A DNA stretch of 59,940 nt from Flavobacteriaceae bacterium (GCA_947457615.1 CANGWK010000020.1:1-59940), one strand, 5' to 3'; shown: positions 19,749 through 28,686, numbered from the stretch's first letter. Translations and numbers: made by a program. The notes: generated by a model not told the origin, from the sequence alone.

Positions 19749-20795
19749 ATGAAAAAGATATTAATTACTGGAGGTGCTGGCTTTATTGGTTCTCATGTGG
19801 TACGAAGATTTGTAAATAACTATCCTAATTGTCAAATTTTTAATTTAGATGCTTTAACCTATGCTGGAAATCTAGAAAACATTTCCGATATTCAAGATGC
19901 ACCCAATTATACTTTTATTAAAGGCGATATTGTAGATGCTGATTTTATTAACGATTTGTTCCAAAAACACCAATTTGAAGGCGTTTTACATTTGGCAGCT
20001 GAATCGCACGTAGATCGTTCTATTACTGACCCATTAAGTTTTGTTCGCACCAATGTAATTGGAACTATGAATCTTTTAAATGCTGCTAAAACAATTTGGG
20101 TTGGTGCAATGGAAGGCAAGCGATTCTATCATATTTCTACCGATGAGGTTTATGGCTCTCTTGGAGCAACCGGTTTATTTACCGAAACTACTCCTTACGA
20201 TCCAAATTCTCCTTATTCTGCATCCAAAGCAAGTTCAGATCATTTTGTAAGAGCTTATGGAGAAACTTATGGCTTACCTTATGTAATTACTAATTGTTCT
20301 AATAATTATGGTCCGAATCATTTTCCAGAAAAATTGATTCCGTTGTTTATTAATAATATCATCACCAAAAAACCACTTCCTGTCTATGGTGACGGAAATT
20401 ACACACGTGATTGGTTATTTGTTGAAGATCATGCTGTTGCAATTGACTTGGTTTTTCATGAAGGAAAAAATCACGAAACCTACAATATTGGAGGATTTAA
20501 TGAATGGAAAAACATTGATTTGGTAAAATCACTTTGCCAACAAATGGATGAAAAATTAGGTAGAATAGAGGGAGAATCTGCTAAATTGATTACTTATGTT
20601 AAGGATCGCCCAGGGCACGATTTGCGATATGCAATTGATGCGTCTAAAATAAACAAAGAATTGGGTTGGAAACCTTCTGTTACTTTTGAAGAAGGTCTTG
20701 AACGCACTATAGATTGGTATTTATCTAATGACGCATGGCTTAAAAACGTTACTTCCGGAGAATATTCAAAGTATTACGATAATCAATACCAATAA
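19749..20795 (+). CDS. rfbB: dTDP-glucose 4,6-dehydratase
   Basis: This enzyme makes dTDP-4-keto-6-deoxyglucose, the branch point to rhamnose, Fuc4N and Qui4N or Qui3N. The 348-residue protein has GGAGFIGSHVVRRF, LDALTYAGNLENI, AAESHVDRSI, HISTDEVYGSLG, the Tyr156-xxx-Lys160 pair in SPYSASKASSDHF, and YGPNHFPEKLIPLFI. No rmlA, rmlC or rmlD is in the window. The wecE-type aminotransferase after the long leader at 20796-21790 is the likely next enzyme, which points to dTDP-Fuc4N rather than rhamnose. It closes the first operon. Confidence 0.96.
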   Translation: MKKILITGGAGFIGSHVVRRFVNNYPNCQIFNLDALTYAGNLENISDIQDAPNYTFIKGDIVDADFINDLFQKHQFEGVLHLAAESHVDRSITDPLSFVRTNVIGTMNLLNAAKTIWVGAMEGKRFYHISTDEVYGSLGATGLFTETTPYDPNSPYSASKASSDHFVRAYGETYGLPYVITNCSNNYGPNHFPEKLIPLFINNIITKKPLPVYGDGNYTRDWLFVEDHAVAIDLVFHEGKNHETYNIGGFNEWKNIDLVKSLCQQMDEKLGRIEGESAKLITYVKDRPGHDLRYAIDASKINKELGWKPSVTFEEGLERTIDWYLSNDAWLKNVTSGEYSKYYDNQYQ

Positions 20796-20885
20796 TTCTA
20801 ATATTTTTTTCATTTTTTTTTCGAAATAAATAAAAATTATATAATTTTTCATAAATTAAATATAACAAATTTTCAAATTATTAAT

Positions 20886-20916
20886 TTGGTGATTAAAATA
20901 AAAGAAAGTATATTTG
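20886..20916 (+). promoter_or_regulatory. Promoter of the wecE leader
   Basis: TTG at 20886-20888, a 20-nt spacer and TATATTTG at 20909-20916 match both Bacteroidota promoter elements. Transcription would begin near 20923, about 868 nt upstream of wecE. Confidence 0.7.
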
Positions 20917-21010
20917 TAAGGTACTGTTAAATTTATTAATTAGTTTTATTACTATTATTGTATTAGTCAGTATTTATAAATCATTTTTAAAAAAAAACGT
21001 TATAATTTAT

Positions 21011-21048
21011 TTTTATGCTTTTATATAAAAGCATAAAATATTTTTTTT
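21011..21048 (+). terminator. Terminator-like palindrome inside the leader
   Basis: A perfect 28-bp palindrome (left arm TTTTATGCTTTTAT at 21011-21024, right arm 21025-21038) is followed by TA and eight T at 21041-21048. It lies about 90 nt after the predicted transcription start, so it would act as an attenuator for the operon unless read through. It could also be a protein-binding site, since it has no loop. Confidence 0.6.
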
Positions 21049-21120
21049 ATTATTAAAATTGTAATTAAATATTTTATACCGAATAAAATTTTATAATTCC
21101 CCAAATGTGTATAAATCTCA

Positions 21121-21232
21121 GTAAACTAATTGAGTTTAAAAACGAATTAGTTTAGCTAACCTAAAGTATTTGGAGCAAATCAAACAATTAGTTACAAGAT
21201 TCAAATACTAAATTTGTTAAGAAAACTAATTG
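21121..21232 (+). promoter_or_regulatory. Candidate structured leader RNA with competing hairpins
   Basis: AACTAATTG occurs at 21124-21132 and 21224-21232. Its complement occurs as GAATTAGTT at 21144-21152 (one end base different) and exactly as CAATTAGTT at 21185-21193. Copies 1 and 2 pair over 10 bp (21122-21131 with 21145-21154), and copies 3 and 4 over 9 bp; copy 1 can instead pair with copy 3. A separate stem, AGTATTTG (21165-21172) with CAAATACT (21202-21209), holds copy 3 in its loop. No known riboswitch class is recognised. Confidence 0.45.
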
Positions 21233-21355
21233 CGTAATGCCATAAATAGTTAGATTGTTATTTATTCAAAATTAGAATTTTCAAAATAATAAAAGAAGTA
21301 ATTAGCTATAAAAACAGAAAATATTTCTAAATACAGCCTAGGACAAGTGGATATT

Positions 21356-21386
21356 GGTTTTTAAATCATTATTTAAACCACTTTTT
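21356..21386 (+). terminator. Second hairpin in the leader
   Basis: GGTTTTTAAAT (21356-21366) pairs with ATTTAAACC (21371-21379) with a two-base bulge and a CATT loop, followed by a short T run. It is weak as a terminator. Confidence 0.3.
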
Positions 21387-21790
21387 AAATACGGTTAGAG
21401 GTTAAGAGATATTAATTTTTAGATTGAACTAGTTGACCCAATCCCCATTATTGGTAAAAGCGGAACCTAAAAAAATACTTTGCTTAAATTATTAAGTGAA
21501 GTTACTAATTAATATTAGAAAGCTTTTAAATAAACGTTGCATAGAATCCTCACTAGCTTATAAAGGATTTAACTTCGAATTGACAAGCTATGATAATATT
21601 ATTTAAATGTTGCAATAACATGTAAGTGCAAATCTGAAATAACTAGAGAAAGAAAATGTGTGGTGCAGGATTTGGTTGATATATTAATAAGTAATTATAT
21701 GGATATTTTTGAAAGTGTTAATGAGAGAGGAAATATTGATTTTGAAATGGGTGACGAATTAATTATGTTGGGTTATGTTAAATGCTACTT

Positions 21791-22915
21791 ATGATTCCAT
21801 TTAATAAAGTTTATACTACAGGAAAAGAAATTCATTACATAAGTGAAGCTATTGCAAATGGCAAACTTTCGGGTAATGGACCTTTTACATTACTTTGTCA
21901 AAATTTCTTTGAAAAAAAGTACGGCATACTAAAAGCGTTATTGACCTCTTCGGCCACTGATGCCTTAGAAATGTGCGCAATACTTGCAAATATTCAAAAT
22001 TCTGATGAGGTAATTTTACCTAGTTATACTTTTGTTTCTACTGCTTTACCTTTTTTAAGACAAGGCGCTAAATTAGTTTTTGCTGATTCCTATCCAGATA
22101 ATCCTAATATTGATGTTAATGCTATTGAAGGCTTAATTACAACAAAAACTAAAGCAATAGTTGTTGTGCATTATGCAGGTATCTCCTGTGATATGGATGC
22201 AATAATGGATTTAGCTACTCGCTATAATTTAATTGTAATTGAAGATGCCGCACAAGCTATAGATTGTTATTACACCAATAAAAATGGAATTAAAAAAGCT
22301 TTAGGAACAATAGGTCATTTGGCCGCTTTTTCCTTCCATGAAACCAAAAATATTATTGCTGGTGAAGGAGGTCTGATAGCAATAAATGACGAAAAATTTA
22401 TTAAAAGATCCGAGATTATTTGGCAAAAAGGAACTAATAGAGCCGAGTTTTTTAGAGGAGAAACTAATAAATATGGATGGGTAGATATTGGTTCTTCCTT
22501 CTTACCGTCAGAATTAATTGCCGCTTTTTTATGGGCACAATTAGAATGTTTGGATACTATTCAAGATAAGAGAAAATTAATATGGAACACTTATAATAAT
22601 TTGTTTTTAGATAAAAAAATAAAAAATTTACAATTGCCAAATGTCCCCGGATTTGCAAGCCATAATGCCCATACTTTTTTTATTGTTACGAAAGATATAG
22701 AGCATCGAAATAGACTAATAGGTCAACTAAAAGATGCAGGATATTCTGCTGTTTTTCATTATTTATCGCTTCATGCAAGTGATTATTTTAGTGAGAAACA
22801 CGACGGAAGAAATTTACCTAATAGTGATAGATTTACCAATTGTTTATTGCGACTTCCATTATTTTATGATCTTGATATCCAACACATTTCACAAATAGTT
22901 GACCATTGTATCTAA
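21791..22915 (+). CDS. wecE: dTDP-4-amino-4,6-dideoxygalactose transaminase
   Basis: This PLP enzyme (WecE/RffA) aminates dTDP-4-keto-6-deoxyglucose to dTDP-Fuc4N, using glutamate. The 374-residue protein starts MIPFNKVYTTGKE, like E. coli WecE, and matches it along its length (PSYTFVSTALPFLRQGA, VVHYAGISCDMDAIM, KGTNRAEFFRGETNKY, DIGSSFLPSELIAAFLWAQL). Lys186 in SFHETKNIIAGEGG should bind PLP. An in-frame ATG at 21782 gives three extra residues, but the family start is at 21791. It is the first gene of a run of closely spaced genes reaching 38.8 kb. Its substrate can come from rfbB. Confidence 0.92.
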   Translation: MIPFNKVYTTGKEIHYISEAIANGKLSGNGPFTLLCQNFFEKKYGILKALLTSSATDALEMCAILANIQNSDEVILPSYTFVSTALPFLRQGAKLVFADSYPDNPNIDVNAIEGLITTKTKAIVVVHYAGISCDMDAIMDLATRYNLIVIEDAAQAIDCYYTNKNGIKKALGTIGHLAAFSFHETKNIIAGEGGLIAINDEKFIKRSEIIWQKGTNRAEFFRGETNKYGWVDIGSSFLPSELIAAFLWAQLECLDTIQDKRKLIWNTYNNLFLDKKIKNLQLPNVPGFASHNAHTFFIVTKDIEHRNRLIGQLKDAGYSAVFHYLSLHASDYFSEKHDGRNLPNSDRFTNCLLRLPLFYDLDIQHISQIVDHCI

Positions 22916-22930
22916 TTTAAATTGCAATAA

Positions 22931-23962
22931 ATGAATTCGTTAATAAGCATTATCGTTCCGGTATTCAATACTGCCAATTATTTGGATCAGTGTGTGGCTT
23001 CTTTGTTGCAACAAACGTACGCCAATTGTGAGTTCATTTTTGTTAACGACGGTTCTACAGATAGTAGTTTATATATACTAGAAAAATACAAAGCCAAGGA
23101 CTCTAGAATTCGCATAGTAAACCAGGAAAACAAAGGAGTTAGTGTCGCAAGAAATAGTGGATTAAAAATTGCCAAAGGCACCTATATTGGTTTTGTAGAT
23201 AGTGATGATTGGATAGAAAAGGATATGTACTCTGTTTTATTAGAAGCAATTGAAACCTATCAATGCGATTTGGTTTTGTCAAACATGAAAACTCATTTAA
23301 ATTATAAAGAAGTAATTATTAAATATAACTTCCTAATTAATGAAATTTTAGATAATGATTATATAAAAGATATTATTTTACCCCATTTAATTGAAAATGA
23401 CGATTTGTATTCCTGTAGTAATAAACTGTTTAATGCCGCTATTATAAAAGAAAGTAACATTCAATTTCCTCCTAATATTTCATTAAGCGAAGACAATATT
23501 TTTAATTTATTGTATTTTAATAAAATAAAATCTATGGTTTATTTAGATTATACAGGTTATAATTATAGAGAAGTTGAAGGTAGTGCTACACGAAACGTAA
23601 TACAACATAATTATTTTCAAAATGTATTGCATCTTTATCATTTTGACACTACATCTATTATAGATTTAAGACTTACAAATGAAAAAATACAAAGCATTAA
23701 AGCACTTAAATTAATCAAAAATGTACTTTCTCTTCTACATATATATTTTAATCCATCCAATAAATTAAGTTTTAAAGACAGGTATGCTTTTGTTAAGGAA
23801 ATGCTATATAATGATGAAGTTCAAAAAGAGATAAATTATTATTATCAATACCTAATTGAAAACAGCGACCGATACAATTCCTATTTGATTAAATCCATAA
23901 AAGAAAAAGCTACGCTTAAAATTTATTTTGCAACTAAGTATAGCCGATATAGAAATAAATAG
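22931..23962 (+). CDS. Glycosyltransferase family 2
   Basis: An inverting GT-A glycosyltransferase that adds one sugar to the lipid-linked repeat unit at the cytoplasmic face. The 343-residue protein begins MNSLISIIVPVFNTANYLDQ and has the nucleotide-binding NDGSTDSS, the NQENKGVSVARNSGL segment and the metal-binding DSDDW. The acceptor-side half (after residue 110) is less conserved and ends in a basic tail. It starts 15 nt after wecE. Donor and acceptor cannot be read from sequence. Confidence 0.9.
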   Translation: MNSLISIIVPVFNTANYLDQCVASLLQQTYANCEFIFVNDGSTDSSLYILEKYKAKDSRIRIVNQENKGVSVARNSGLKIAKGTYIGFVDSDDWIEKDMYSVLLEAIETYQCDLVLSNMKTHLNYKEVIIKYNFLINEILDNDYIKDIILPHLIENDDLYSCSNKLFNAAIIKESNIQFPPNISLSEDNIFNLLYFNKIKSMVYLDYTGYNYREVEGSATRNVIQHNYFQNVLHLYHFDTTSIIDLRLTNEKIQSIKALKLIKNVLSLLHIYFNPSNKLSFKDRYAFVKEMLYNDEVQKEINYYYQYLIENSDRYNSYLIKSIKEKATLKIYFATKYSRYRNK

Positions 23963-23965
23963 AAT

Positions 23966-25120
23966 ATGAAAATACTGATGTTTTATCACGGAGGAAGTAA
24001 TAATAGAGGTTGCGAAGCGATAGTGCGATCGGGAGCTGCATTAATTAAAAATCAAATTCCAAATGCGACTATAGATTTAGCCTCTTGGAAACCCGAAACA
24101 GATGCACACATTCCATTAGTTGATACTATTTATTGTGATAAGCCAAAGAAAATAAAAAAGTATTCTATTGAATGGTTGAATTGTATCATTCAATTTAAAC
24201 TATTTAAAAATGAGAACTATGCTTTCCGAGTTATACATTCAGATATTATAAAATTAATTCCTAATTATGATATATTCCTTTCTATTGGAGGAGATAATTA
24301 TTGCTACGGGGAGCAACCAGGTATATATGAAATTGACCGATGTGTAAAAAAAGCAGGAAAAAAGCTAGTGCTTTGGGGTGCATCTTTAGGAGATGAAGAT
24401 CTATCCGATGCAAAATTAGAAGACCTTAAATTATTCGATTTAATTCTGGCTAGAGAATCGCTTACTTATGAAATTTTAAGGAAGCATGGATTAATTAATG
24501 TTAAACTTTGTGCCGATGGAGCATTTACTATGGAAAAAGAGGTACTGCCATTGCCAGTTGGTTGGCAAGTAGGAAATACTTTAGGTTTTAATTTTAGTCC
24601 GTTAGTTTGGAATAAGAATAAAGAATCTAAGCAAGCAGCTATAAAATTGGTACAACACATTATAGAAAATTCGACAATGACTATTGCTTTTACACCACAT
24701 GTTATTGAAGAGGGTAATGATGACTATGCATGTTTACAAGATTTTTATAATCAATTTAAAACCACCGGCAGAGTTTTACTATTACCAAACAATTTAAATG
24801 CCATACAATATAAAGGATACATTTCTAAAATGCGATTTTTTATTGGAGCTCGAACTCACGCAACAATTGCCGCTTATTCCACCTTGATTCCAACAATGGT
24901 TCTTGGTTATAGTGTTAAGTCAAAAGGAATAGCTATTGATATTTTTAGTGAAGAAAAACTAGTATTGAGTTTAAATGAAATTTCGGATAGCAAGAAATTA
25001 ATTGAGAAGTTTCAAGAAATGGTTATTGAAGAGGAAAATATTATTCAAATTTTAGCAAACAACATTCCTAGAATTAAAAATGAGTCACAAAAAGCAGCAA
25101 TTTATTTATCTCAAATGTAA
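23966..25120 (+). CDS. Polysaccharide pyruvyl transferase family protein
   Basis: Proteins of this family transfer pyruvate from PEP to a sugar to form a ketal, or in some cases act as GT-B-like sugar transferases. The 384-residue product shows MKILMFYHGGSNNRGCEAIV at the N-terminus, the central SIGGDNYCYG and WGASLGDEDLS, and the C-terminal FIGARTHATIAAYSTLIPTM with the family's conserved RxH. It is 3 nt after the glycosyltransferase and 3 nt before the next. A pyruvate substituent would add negative charge to the polysaccharide. Confidence 0.88.
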   Translation: MKILMFYHGGSNNRGCEAIVRSGAALIKNQIPNATIDLASWKPETDAHIPLVDTIYCDKPKKIKKYSIEWLNCIIQFKLFKNENYAFRVIHSDIIKLIPNYDIFLSIGGDNYCYGEQPGIYEIDRCVKKAGKKLVLWGASLGDEDLSDAKLEDLKLFDLILARESLTYEILRKHGLINVKLCADGAFTMEKEVLPLPVGWQVGNTLGFNFSPLVWNKNKESKQAAIKLVQHIIENSTMTIAFTPHVIEEGNDDYACLQDFYNQFKTTGRVLLLPNNLNAIQYKGYISKMRFFIGARTHATIAAYSTLIPTMVLGYSVKSKGIAIDIFSEEKLVLSLNEISDSKKLIEKFQEMVIEEENIIQILANNIPRIKNESQKAAIYLSQM

Positions 25121-25123
25121 CTT

Positions 25124-26323
25124 ATGAAAAAAAAGATACTCTTTGTAATTCCTTGCTTGGATGCCGGTGGTGGTGAAAAAAGTTTAATTAATTTGCTTCA
25201 TGCAATCGATTATACGCTTTTTGATGTTGATTTGTTGGTATTTCATAATAAAGGAATGTTCTTAAATTCCATTCCTAAAGAAGTCAATTTAATTTCAATT
25301 TATGGAGACTTTTTAGATTTTTCAGAATCAATTTTTATATCAATTTCTGAATTTATAAATCAAAGAAAGTTTCATTTAGTACTGCATCGAGTTCTTTTCT
25401 TTTTTAAAAATAAATTAGAAAAAAACACCTCCAAAGCGGAACAAATATCATGGAAAAATTTAAGTAAATCAATTCCAAAATCGACTCAAGAATATGATGT
25501 GGCGATAGGCGCTTTAGAAAAATCATCCATTTATTATGTGATTGAAAAAGTAAAGGCCAAAACAAAAATGGGCTTTATTCATACCAATTATTCTAACTCG
25601 GGTATGCAAAAAGCTTTGGATCTTCCTTTTTTTGAAAAGTTAAATTACTTAGTTACAATTTCAGATGAATGTGCAAACGATTTAAGCCAAAATTTTCCGA
25701 ACATAAAACATAATATAAAATTAATTTATAATATAGTTTCTCCAAGTTTAATTAAAGAACTTTCTAATGAAAAATTAGAGGATTCTACATTTAATTCTTC
25801 TGTATTTACTATTCTTACAATTGCACGATTAAGCAAAGAGAAAGGAATTGATTTAGCATTAGATGCTGCTTTTTTATTATTAAAAATGGGAATAGTATTT
25901 AAATGGTACATTATTGGAGATGGCGTAGAAAAAAATTATCTTGAAAAAAAAATCAAAGAAAATCATTTAGAAAATAATTTTATTTTATTAGGATTGAAAG
26001 CAAATCCATATCCTTATTTAAAACAATCCAATCTTTATGTTCAACCTTCTCGTTATGAAGGAAAATCTTTAGCAATAGATGAAGCAAAAATTTTAGGTAA
26101 ACCAATTATTACAACTAATTATCCAACTGCAAAAGAACAGATTACTAATGGGATAAACGGAATTATGTGTGACATGAATCCTGTGGATATTGCCCAACAG
26201 GTTAAATATTTAAAAGAGAATCCAAATTTGATGGAAAAATTCATCTCAAATTTAAATGAATTGCAATTAGGAACCGAATCTGAAATTACTAAATTATATA
26301 ATTTAATTTATGGCAAAGCCTAA
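25124..26323 (+). CDS. Glycosyltransferase family 4 (tandem copy 1)
   Basis: A retaining GT-B enzyme of 399 residues. The N-terminal domain starts FVIPCLDAGGGEKSLINLL. The C-terminal donor domain has ILTIARLSKEKGIDLALDAA, YIIGDGVEKNYLEKKI, NPYPYLKQSNLYVQPSRYEG and the E-x7-E region YEGKSLAIDEAKILGKPI. It is a clear paralogue of the next gene, sharing the opening motif, SRYEGKS/SRFEGKS, DEAKI and a similar end (LQLGTESEI). The final 14 nt overlap the next start, a sign of tandem duplication within an operon. Confidence 0.9.
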   Translation: MKKKILFVIPCLDAGGGEKSLINLLHAIDYTLFDVDLLVFHNKGMFLNSIPKEVNLISIYGDFLDFSESIFISISEFINQRKFHLVLHRVLFFFKNKLEKNTSKAEQISWKNLSKSIPKSTQEYDVAIGALEKSSIYYVIEKVKAKTKMGFIHTNYSNSGMQKALDLPFFEKLNYLVTISDECANDLSQNFPNIKHNIKLIYNIVSPSLIKELSNEKLEDSTFNSSVFTILTIARLSKEKGIDLALDAAFLLLKMGIVFKWYIIGDGVEKNYLEKKIKENHLENNFILLGLKANPYPYLKQSNLYVQPSRYEGKSLAIDEAKILGKPIITTNYPTAKEQITNGINGIMCDMNPVDIAQQVKYLKENPNLMEKFISNLNELQLGTESEITKLYNLIYGKA

Positions 26324-27503
26324 AAAAAATCTTCTTTTTGTAATGAGTAATTTACGATGTGGAGGTGCTGAAAAATCATTAATATCACTTTTACAAACAA
26401 TTGATTATGAGTTGTATAATGTAGACCTGCAGTTGTTTTCCGTTAAGGGTTTGTTTTTAAAGCAATTAGCTTCTAAAGTAAAATTATTGCCTTCTATTGA
26501 AGAGTACCACTATTTTGATATGTCTTTTTCTAAAGCACTTTTAAAAGCATTTAAAAAAAGAAGATTGGATATTATTTACAATAGAATTATTGCTGGTTAT
26601 ATTTTTAAAACTGAAAAAAATCTCTCAAGATGCGAGCAAAGAGTTTGGAAGTGTATTAGCAGATGTGTTCCTAAATCTTCTAAAAAATACGATGCAGTTT
26701 TTGGGTTTTTAGAAAAATCTCCTGTGTATTATGCAATAGAAAAAGTAAATGCAATAAAAAAAATAGGGTTTGTTCATAATGATTATGATAAATTAGAAAT
26801 GGATAAATCCATTGATTTGCCCTATTTTGATAAATTAGATTTTATAGCAACCGATTCCAAAGAATGTGGTGAGGTTTTAGTAAAGAATTTTCCTAGTTGT
26901 GATAAAAAAATCAAAATTATTTTCAATATAGTTTCTCCAATACTAATCAAGAAATTTGCTATGGAGCCAATACCAGACAATTTTCCAAAAGGTATAAAAA
27001 TTGTTTCTATAGGTAGATTAGAAAATCAAAAAGGGTATGATTTTGCTGCAGATGCTTTGAAAACTGTAAAAGAAGCAGGATACCAATTTCATTGGATTAT
27101 TTTAGGGGAAGGAGTTGAAAAATCAAAATTATTAAAACAAATCGCAAAAAATAATTTAGAAGAAAACGTCACTTTTGTTGGAATAAAAGAAAACCTTTAT
27201 CCGTACTTAAAAATGGCAGATATATTTATGCAAACTTCAAGATTTGAAGGGAAATCAGTTGCTATTGATGAAGCAAAAATAGTTGGAAGACCTATTTTAG
27301 TTACTAATTTTAGTACTGTAAGCGATCAAATAACACATAAAGAAACTGGGTATATTACTGAAATGAACCCAGAGGCTATAGCTGAAGGCCTTATAGAATT
27401 ATTGCAAAATGAAGGTTTACGTAATCTGTTATCCGAAAATTTATCACAATTGCATTTAGGCACAGAAAGTGAAATAGAAAAAATTTATGATTTAGTCAAA
27501 TAA
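26310..27503 (+). CDS. Glycosyltransferase family 4 (tandem copy 2)
   Basis: A GT-B glycosyltransferase of 397 residues, the sister of the preceding one. It has LRCGGAEKSLISLLQTIDYE at the N-terminus, IVSIGRLENQKGYDFAADAL, WIILGEGVEKSKLL, ENLYPYLKMADIFMQTSRFE and FEGKSVAIDEAKIVGRPIL, and ends with LSQLHLGTESEIEKIYDL. The two copies have diverged in the acceptor-binding N-terminal half, consistent with different acceptors or linkages. The start overlaps the previous gene by 14 nt. Confidence 0.9.
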   Translation: MAKPKKNLLFVMSNLRCGGAEKSLISLLQTIDYELYNVDLQLFSVKGLFLKQLASKVKLLPSIEEYHYFDMSFSKALLKAFKKRRLDIIYNRIIAGYIFKTEKNLSRCEQRVWKCISRCVPKSSKKYDAVFGFLEKSPVYYAIEKVNAIKKIGFVHNDYDKLEMDKSIDLPYFDKLDFIATDSKECGEVLVKNFPSCDKKIKIIFNIVSPILIKKFAMEPIPDNFPKGIKIVSIGRLENQKGYDFAADALKTVKEAGYQFHWIILGEGVEKSKLLKQIAKNNLEENVTFVGIKENLYPYLKMADIFMQTSRFEGKSVAIDEAKIVGRPILVTNFSTVSDQITHKETGYITEMNPEAIAEGLIELLQNEGLRNLLSENLSQLHLGTESEIEKIYDLVK

Positions 27504-27514
27504 ACTAATTAAGT

Positions 27515-28675
27515 ATGATAAATAATTATATTTTTATTTTTATTCTTTTATTACTCTTTATTGTAATTGCAATAGACCTAATTCCACAATTTTACACTTG
27601 GCAAAGTCGAATTCATATCGGAAGAATTAAAGATTCAGGAATATGGAGCAATAAGGTTTTAAATAAATCAATGCAATGGTTAAAAAATACTCCAACTATA
27701 ACACTTACCGATAATAAGAGATTAATTATTATAGATATTCTAAGAGGAAATTACAAACGAAATGCAATACAATATTGGCAAAAAGCCTCTCTAATTTTAG
27801 GGTTGACCGAATGTTATAACAAAACTAAAAATCAGCAATGCCAAAAAGAAGTAAATACTTTTTTAAAATCTACCTTTAAAAATGGGGATTGGAAAGTACA
27901 ACCAACAGAAATTGACAGTGTTATTTTAGCATATTCCGTTTTGAATATTGATTGGATTGATCACGAAGACTATAAACTTGCTTATGAAAGGGCTTACCAA
28001 TTGATTCTTGATTTGGTAGGATCTGATGGAACAGTTGCTTACAGAAAGCATACAACGAATTATAGGTTTGTTGATACTATTGGGTTCATTTGCCCATTTT
28101 TAGTTTTATATGGAGTGAAATTTCATAAACCAGAAGCTATTGATTTAGCTATTAAACAAATTTCTACTTTTAATGAATTTGGCATGTTAGACAATTATTT
28201 TATTCCTTGTCATACTTATCATATTAAAACTAAATTACCTGTAGGATTGTTTGGTTGGGGAAGGGGATTAGGTTGGTATGCAATTGGATTAATTGATGCT
28301 TGGAGTATTTTACCTGAAGAAAATCCAAACAAAAAAACATTAGCGAAAAGTGTAGTTTCATTTGCCCAAATGGCAATAATATTTCAAAATATAAACGGAG
28401 CATGGTCTTGGATCGTTAACGATAAATCCAGTAGAATGGATTCTTCTACAACAGCAACATTAGCATGGTTTTTTACCAAAGCAGCTTCTATACAATCTAT
28501 TTCATCCGATTGCATTTCAGCAAAAGAGAAAGCATTAGAATATTTGAAATCTGTCACCAGAAGGGATGGCGCTATAGATTTTTCGCAGGGAGATACAAAA
28601 GGAATTGGAATTTATTCGCAAGAGTTTAATATGTTGCCTTTTACACAAGGATTTTGTTTGAGATCTTTTATTTAA
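27515..28675 (+). CDS. Membrane-anchored GH105/GH88-like glycoside hydrolase
   Basis: GH88 and GH105 enzymes act on unsaturated glucuronyl or galacturonyl residues left by polysaccharide lyases. The 386-residue protein has an N-terminal helix (about residues 4-23) that should anchor it. An alpha/alpha-barrel-like domain follows, with QYWQKASLILGLTECY, TIGFICPFLVLYG, the family-like FGWGRGLGWYAIGLIDAW and NINGAWSWIVNDKSSRMDSS. Activity is not proven: lipid-linked assembly does not need a hydrolase, so it may edit or degrade the polymer, or be a non-catalytic relative. It is 11 nt from both neighbours and in the same operon. Confidence 0.72.
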   Translation: MINNYIFIFILLLLFIVIAIDLIPQFYTWQSRIHIGRIKDSGIWSNKVLNKSMQWLKNTPTITLTDNKRLIIIDILRGNYKRNAIQYWQKASLILGLTECYNKTKNQQCQKEVNTFLKSTFKNGDWKVQPTEIDSVILAYSVLNIDWIDHEDYKLAYERAYQLILDLVGSDGTVAYRKHTTNYRFVDTIGFICPFLVLYGVKFHKPEAIDLAIKQISTFNEFGMLDNYFIPCHTYHIKTKLPVGLFGWGRGLGWYAIGLIDAWSILPEENPNKKTLAKSVVSFAQMAIIFQNINGAWSWIVNDKSSRMDSSTTATLAWFFTKAASIQSISSDCISAKEKALEYLKSVTRRDGAIDFSQGDTKGIGIYSQEFNMLPFTQGFCLRSFI

Positions 28676-28686
28676 AATAATTTTAT

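Larger units (their letters stand above)
20796..21790 (+). other. Long gene-free leader before wecE
   Basis: I see no gene in these 995 nt. The stretch holds a promoter at 20886-20916, a terminator-like palindrome at 21011-21048, a block of competing hairpins at 21121-21232 and a further hairpin at 21356-21386. A 31-codon ORF at 21699-21794 overlaps the wecE start; I cannot relate it to a family, and it may be a gene remnant. The remainder is very AT-rich. The transcript from 20886 would carry an untranslated leader of about 870 nt. Confidence 0.7.

Noticed and set aside
21699..21794. A 31-codon ORF just before wecE (starting MDIFESVNERGNIDFEMGDE)
   Set aside because: No family is recognised, it overlaps the wecE start, and the sequence upstream has stops in all frames. 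It may be a gene remnant, but I cannot support it as a gene.
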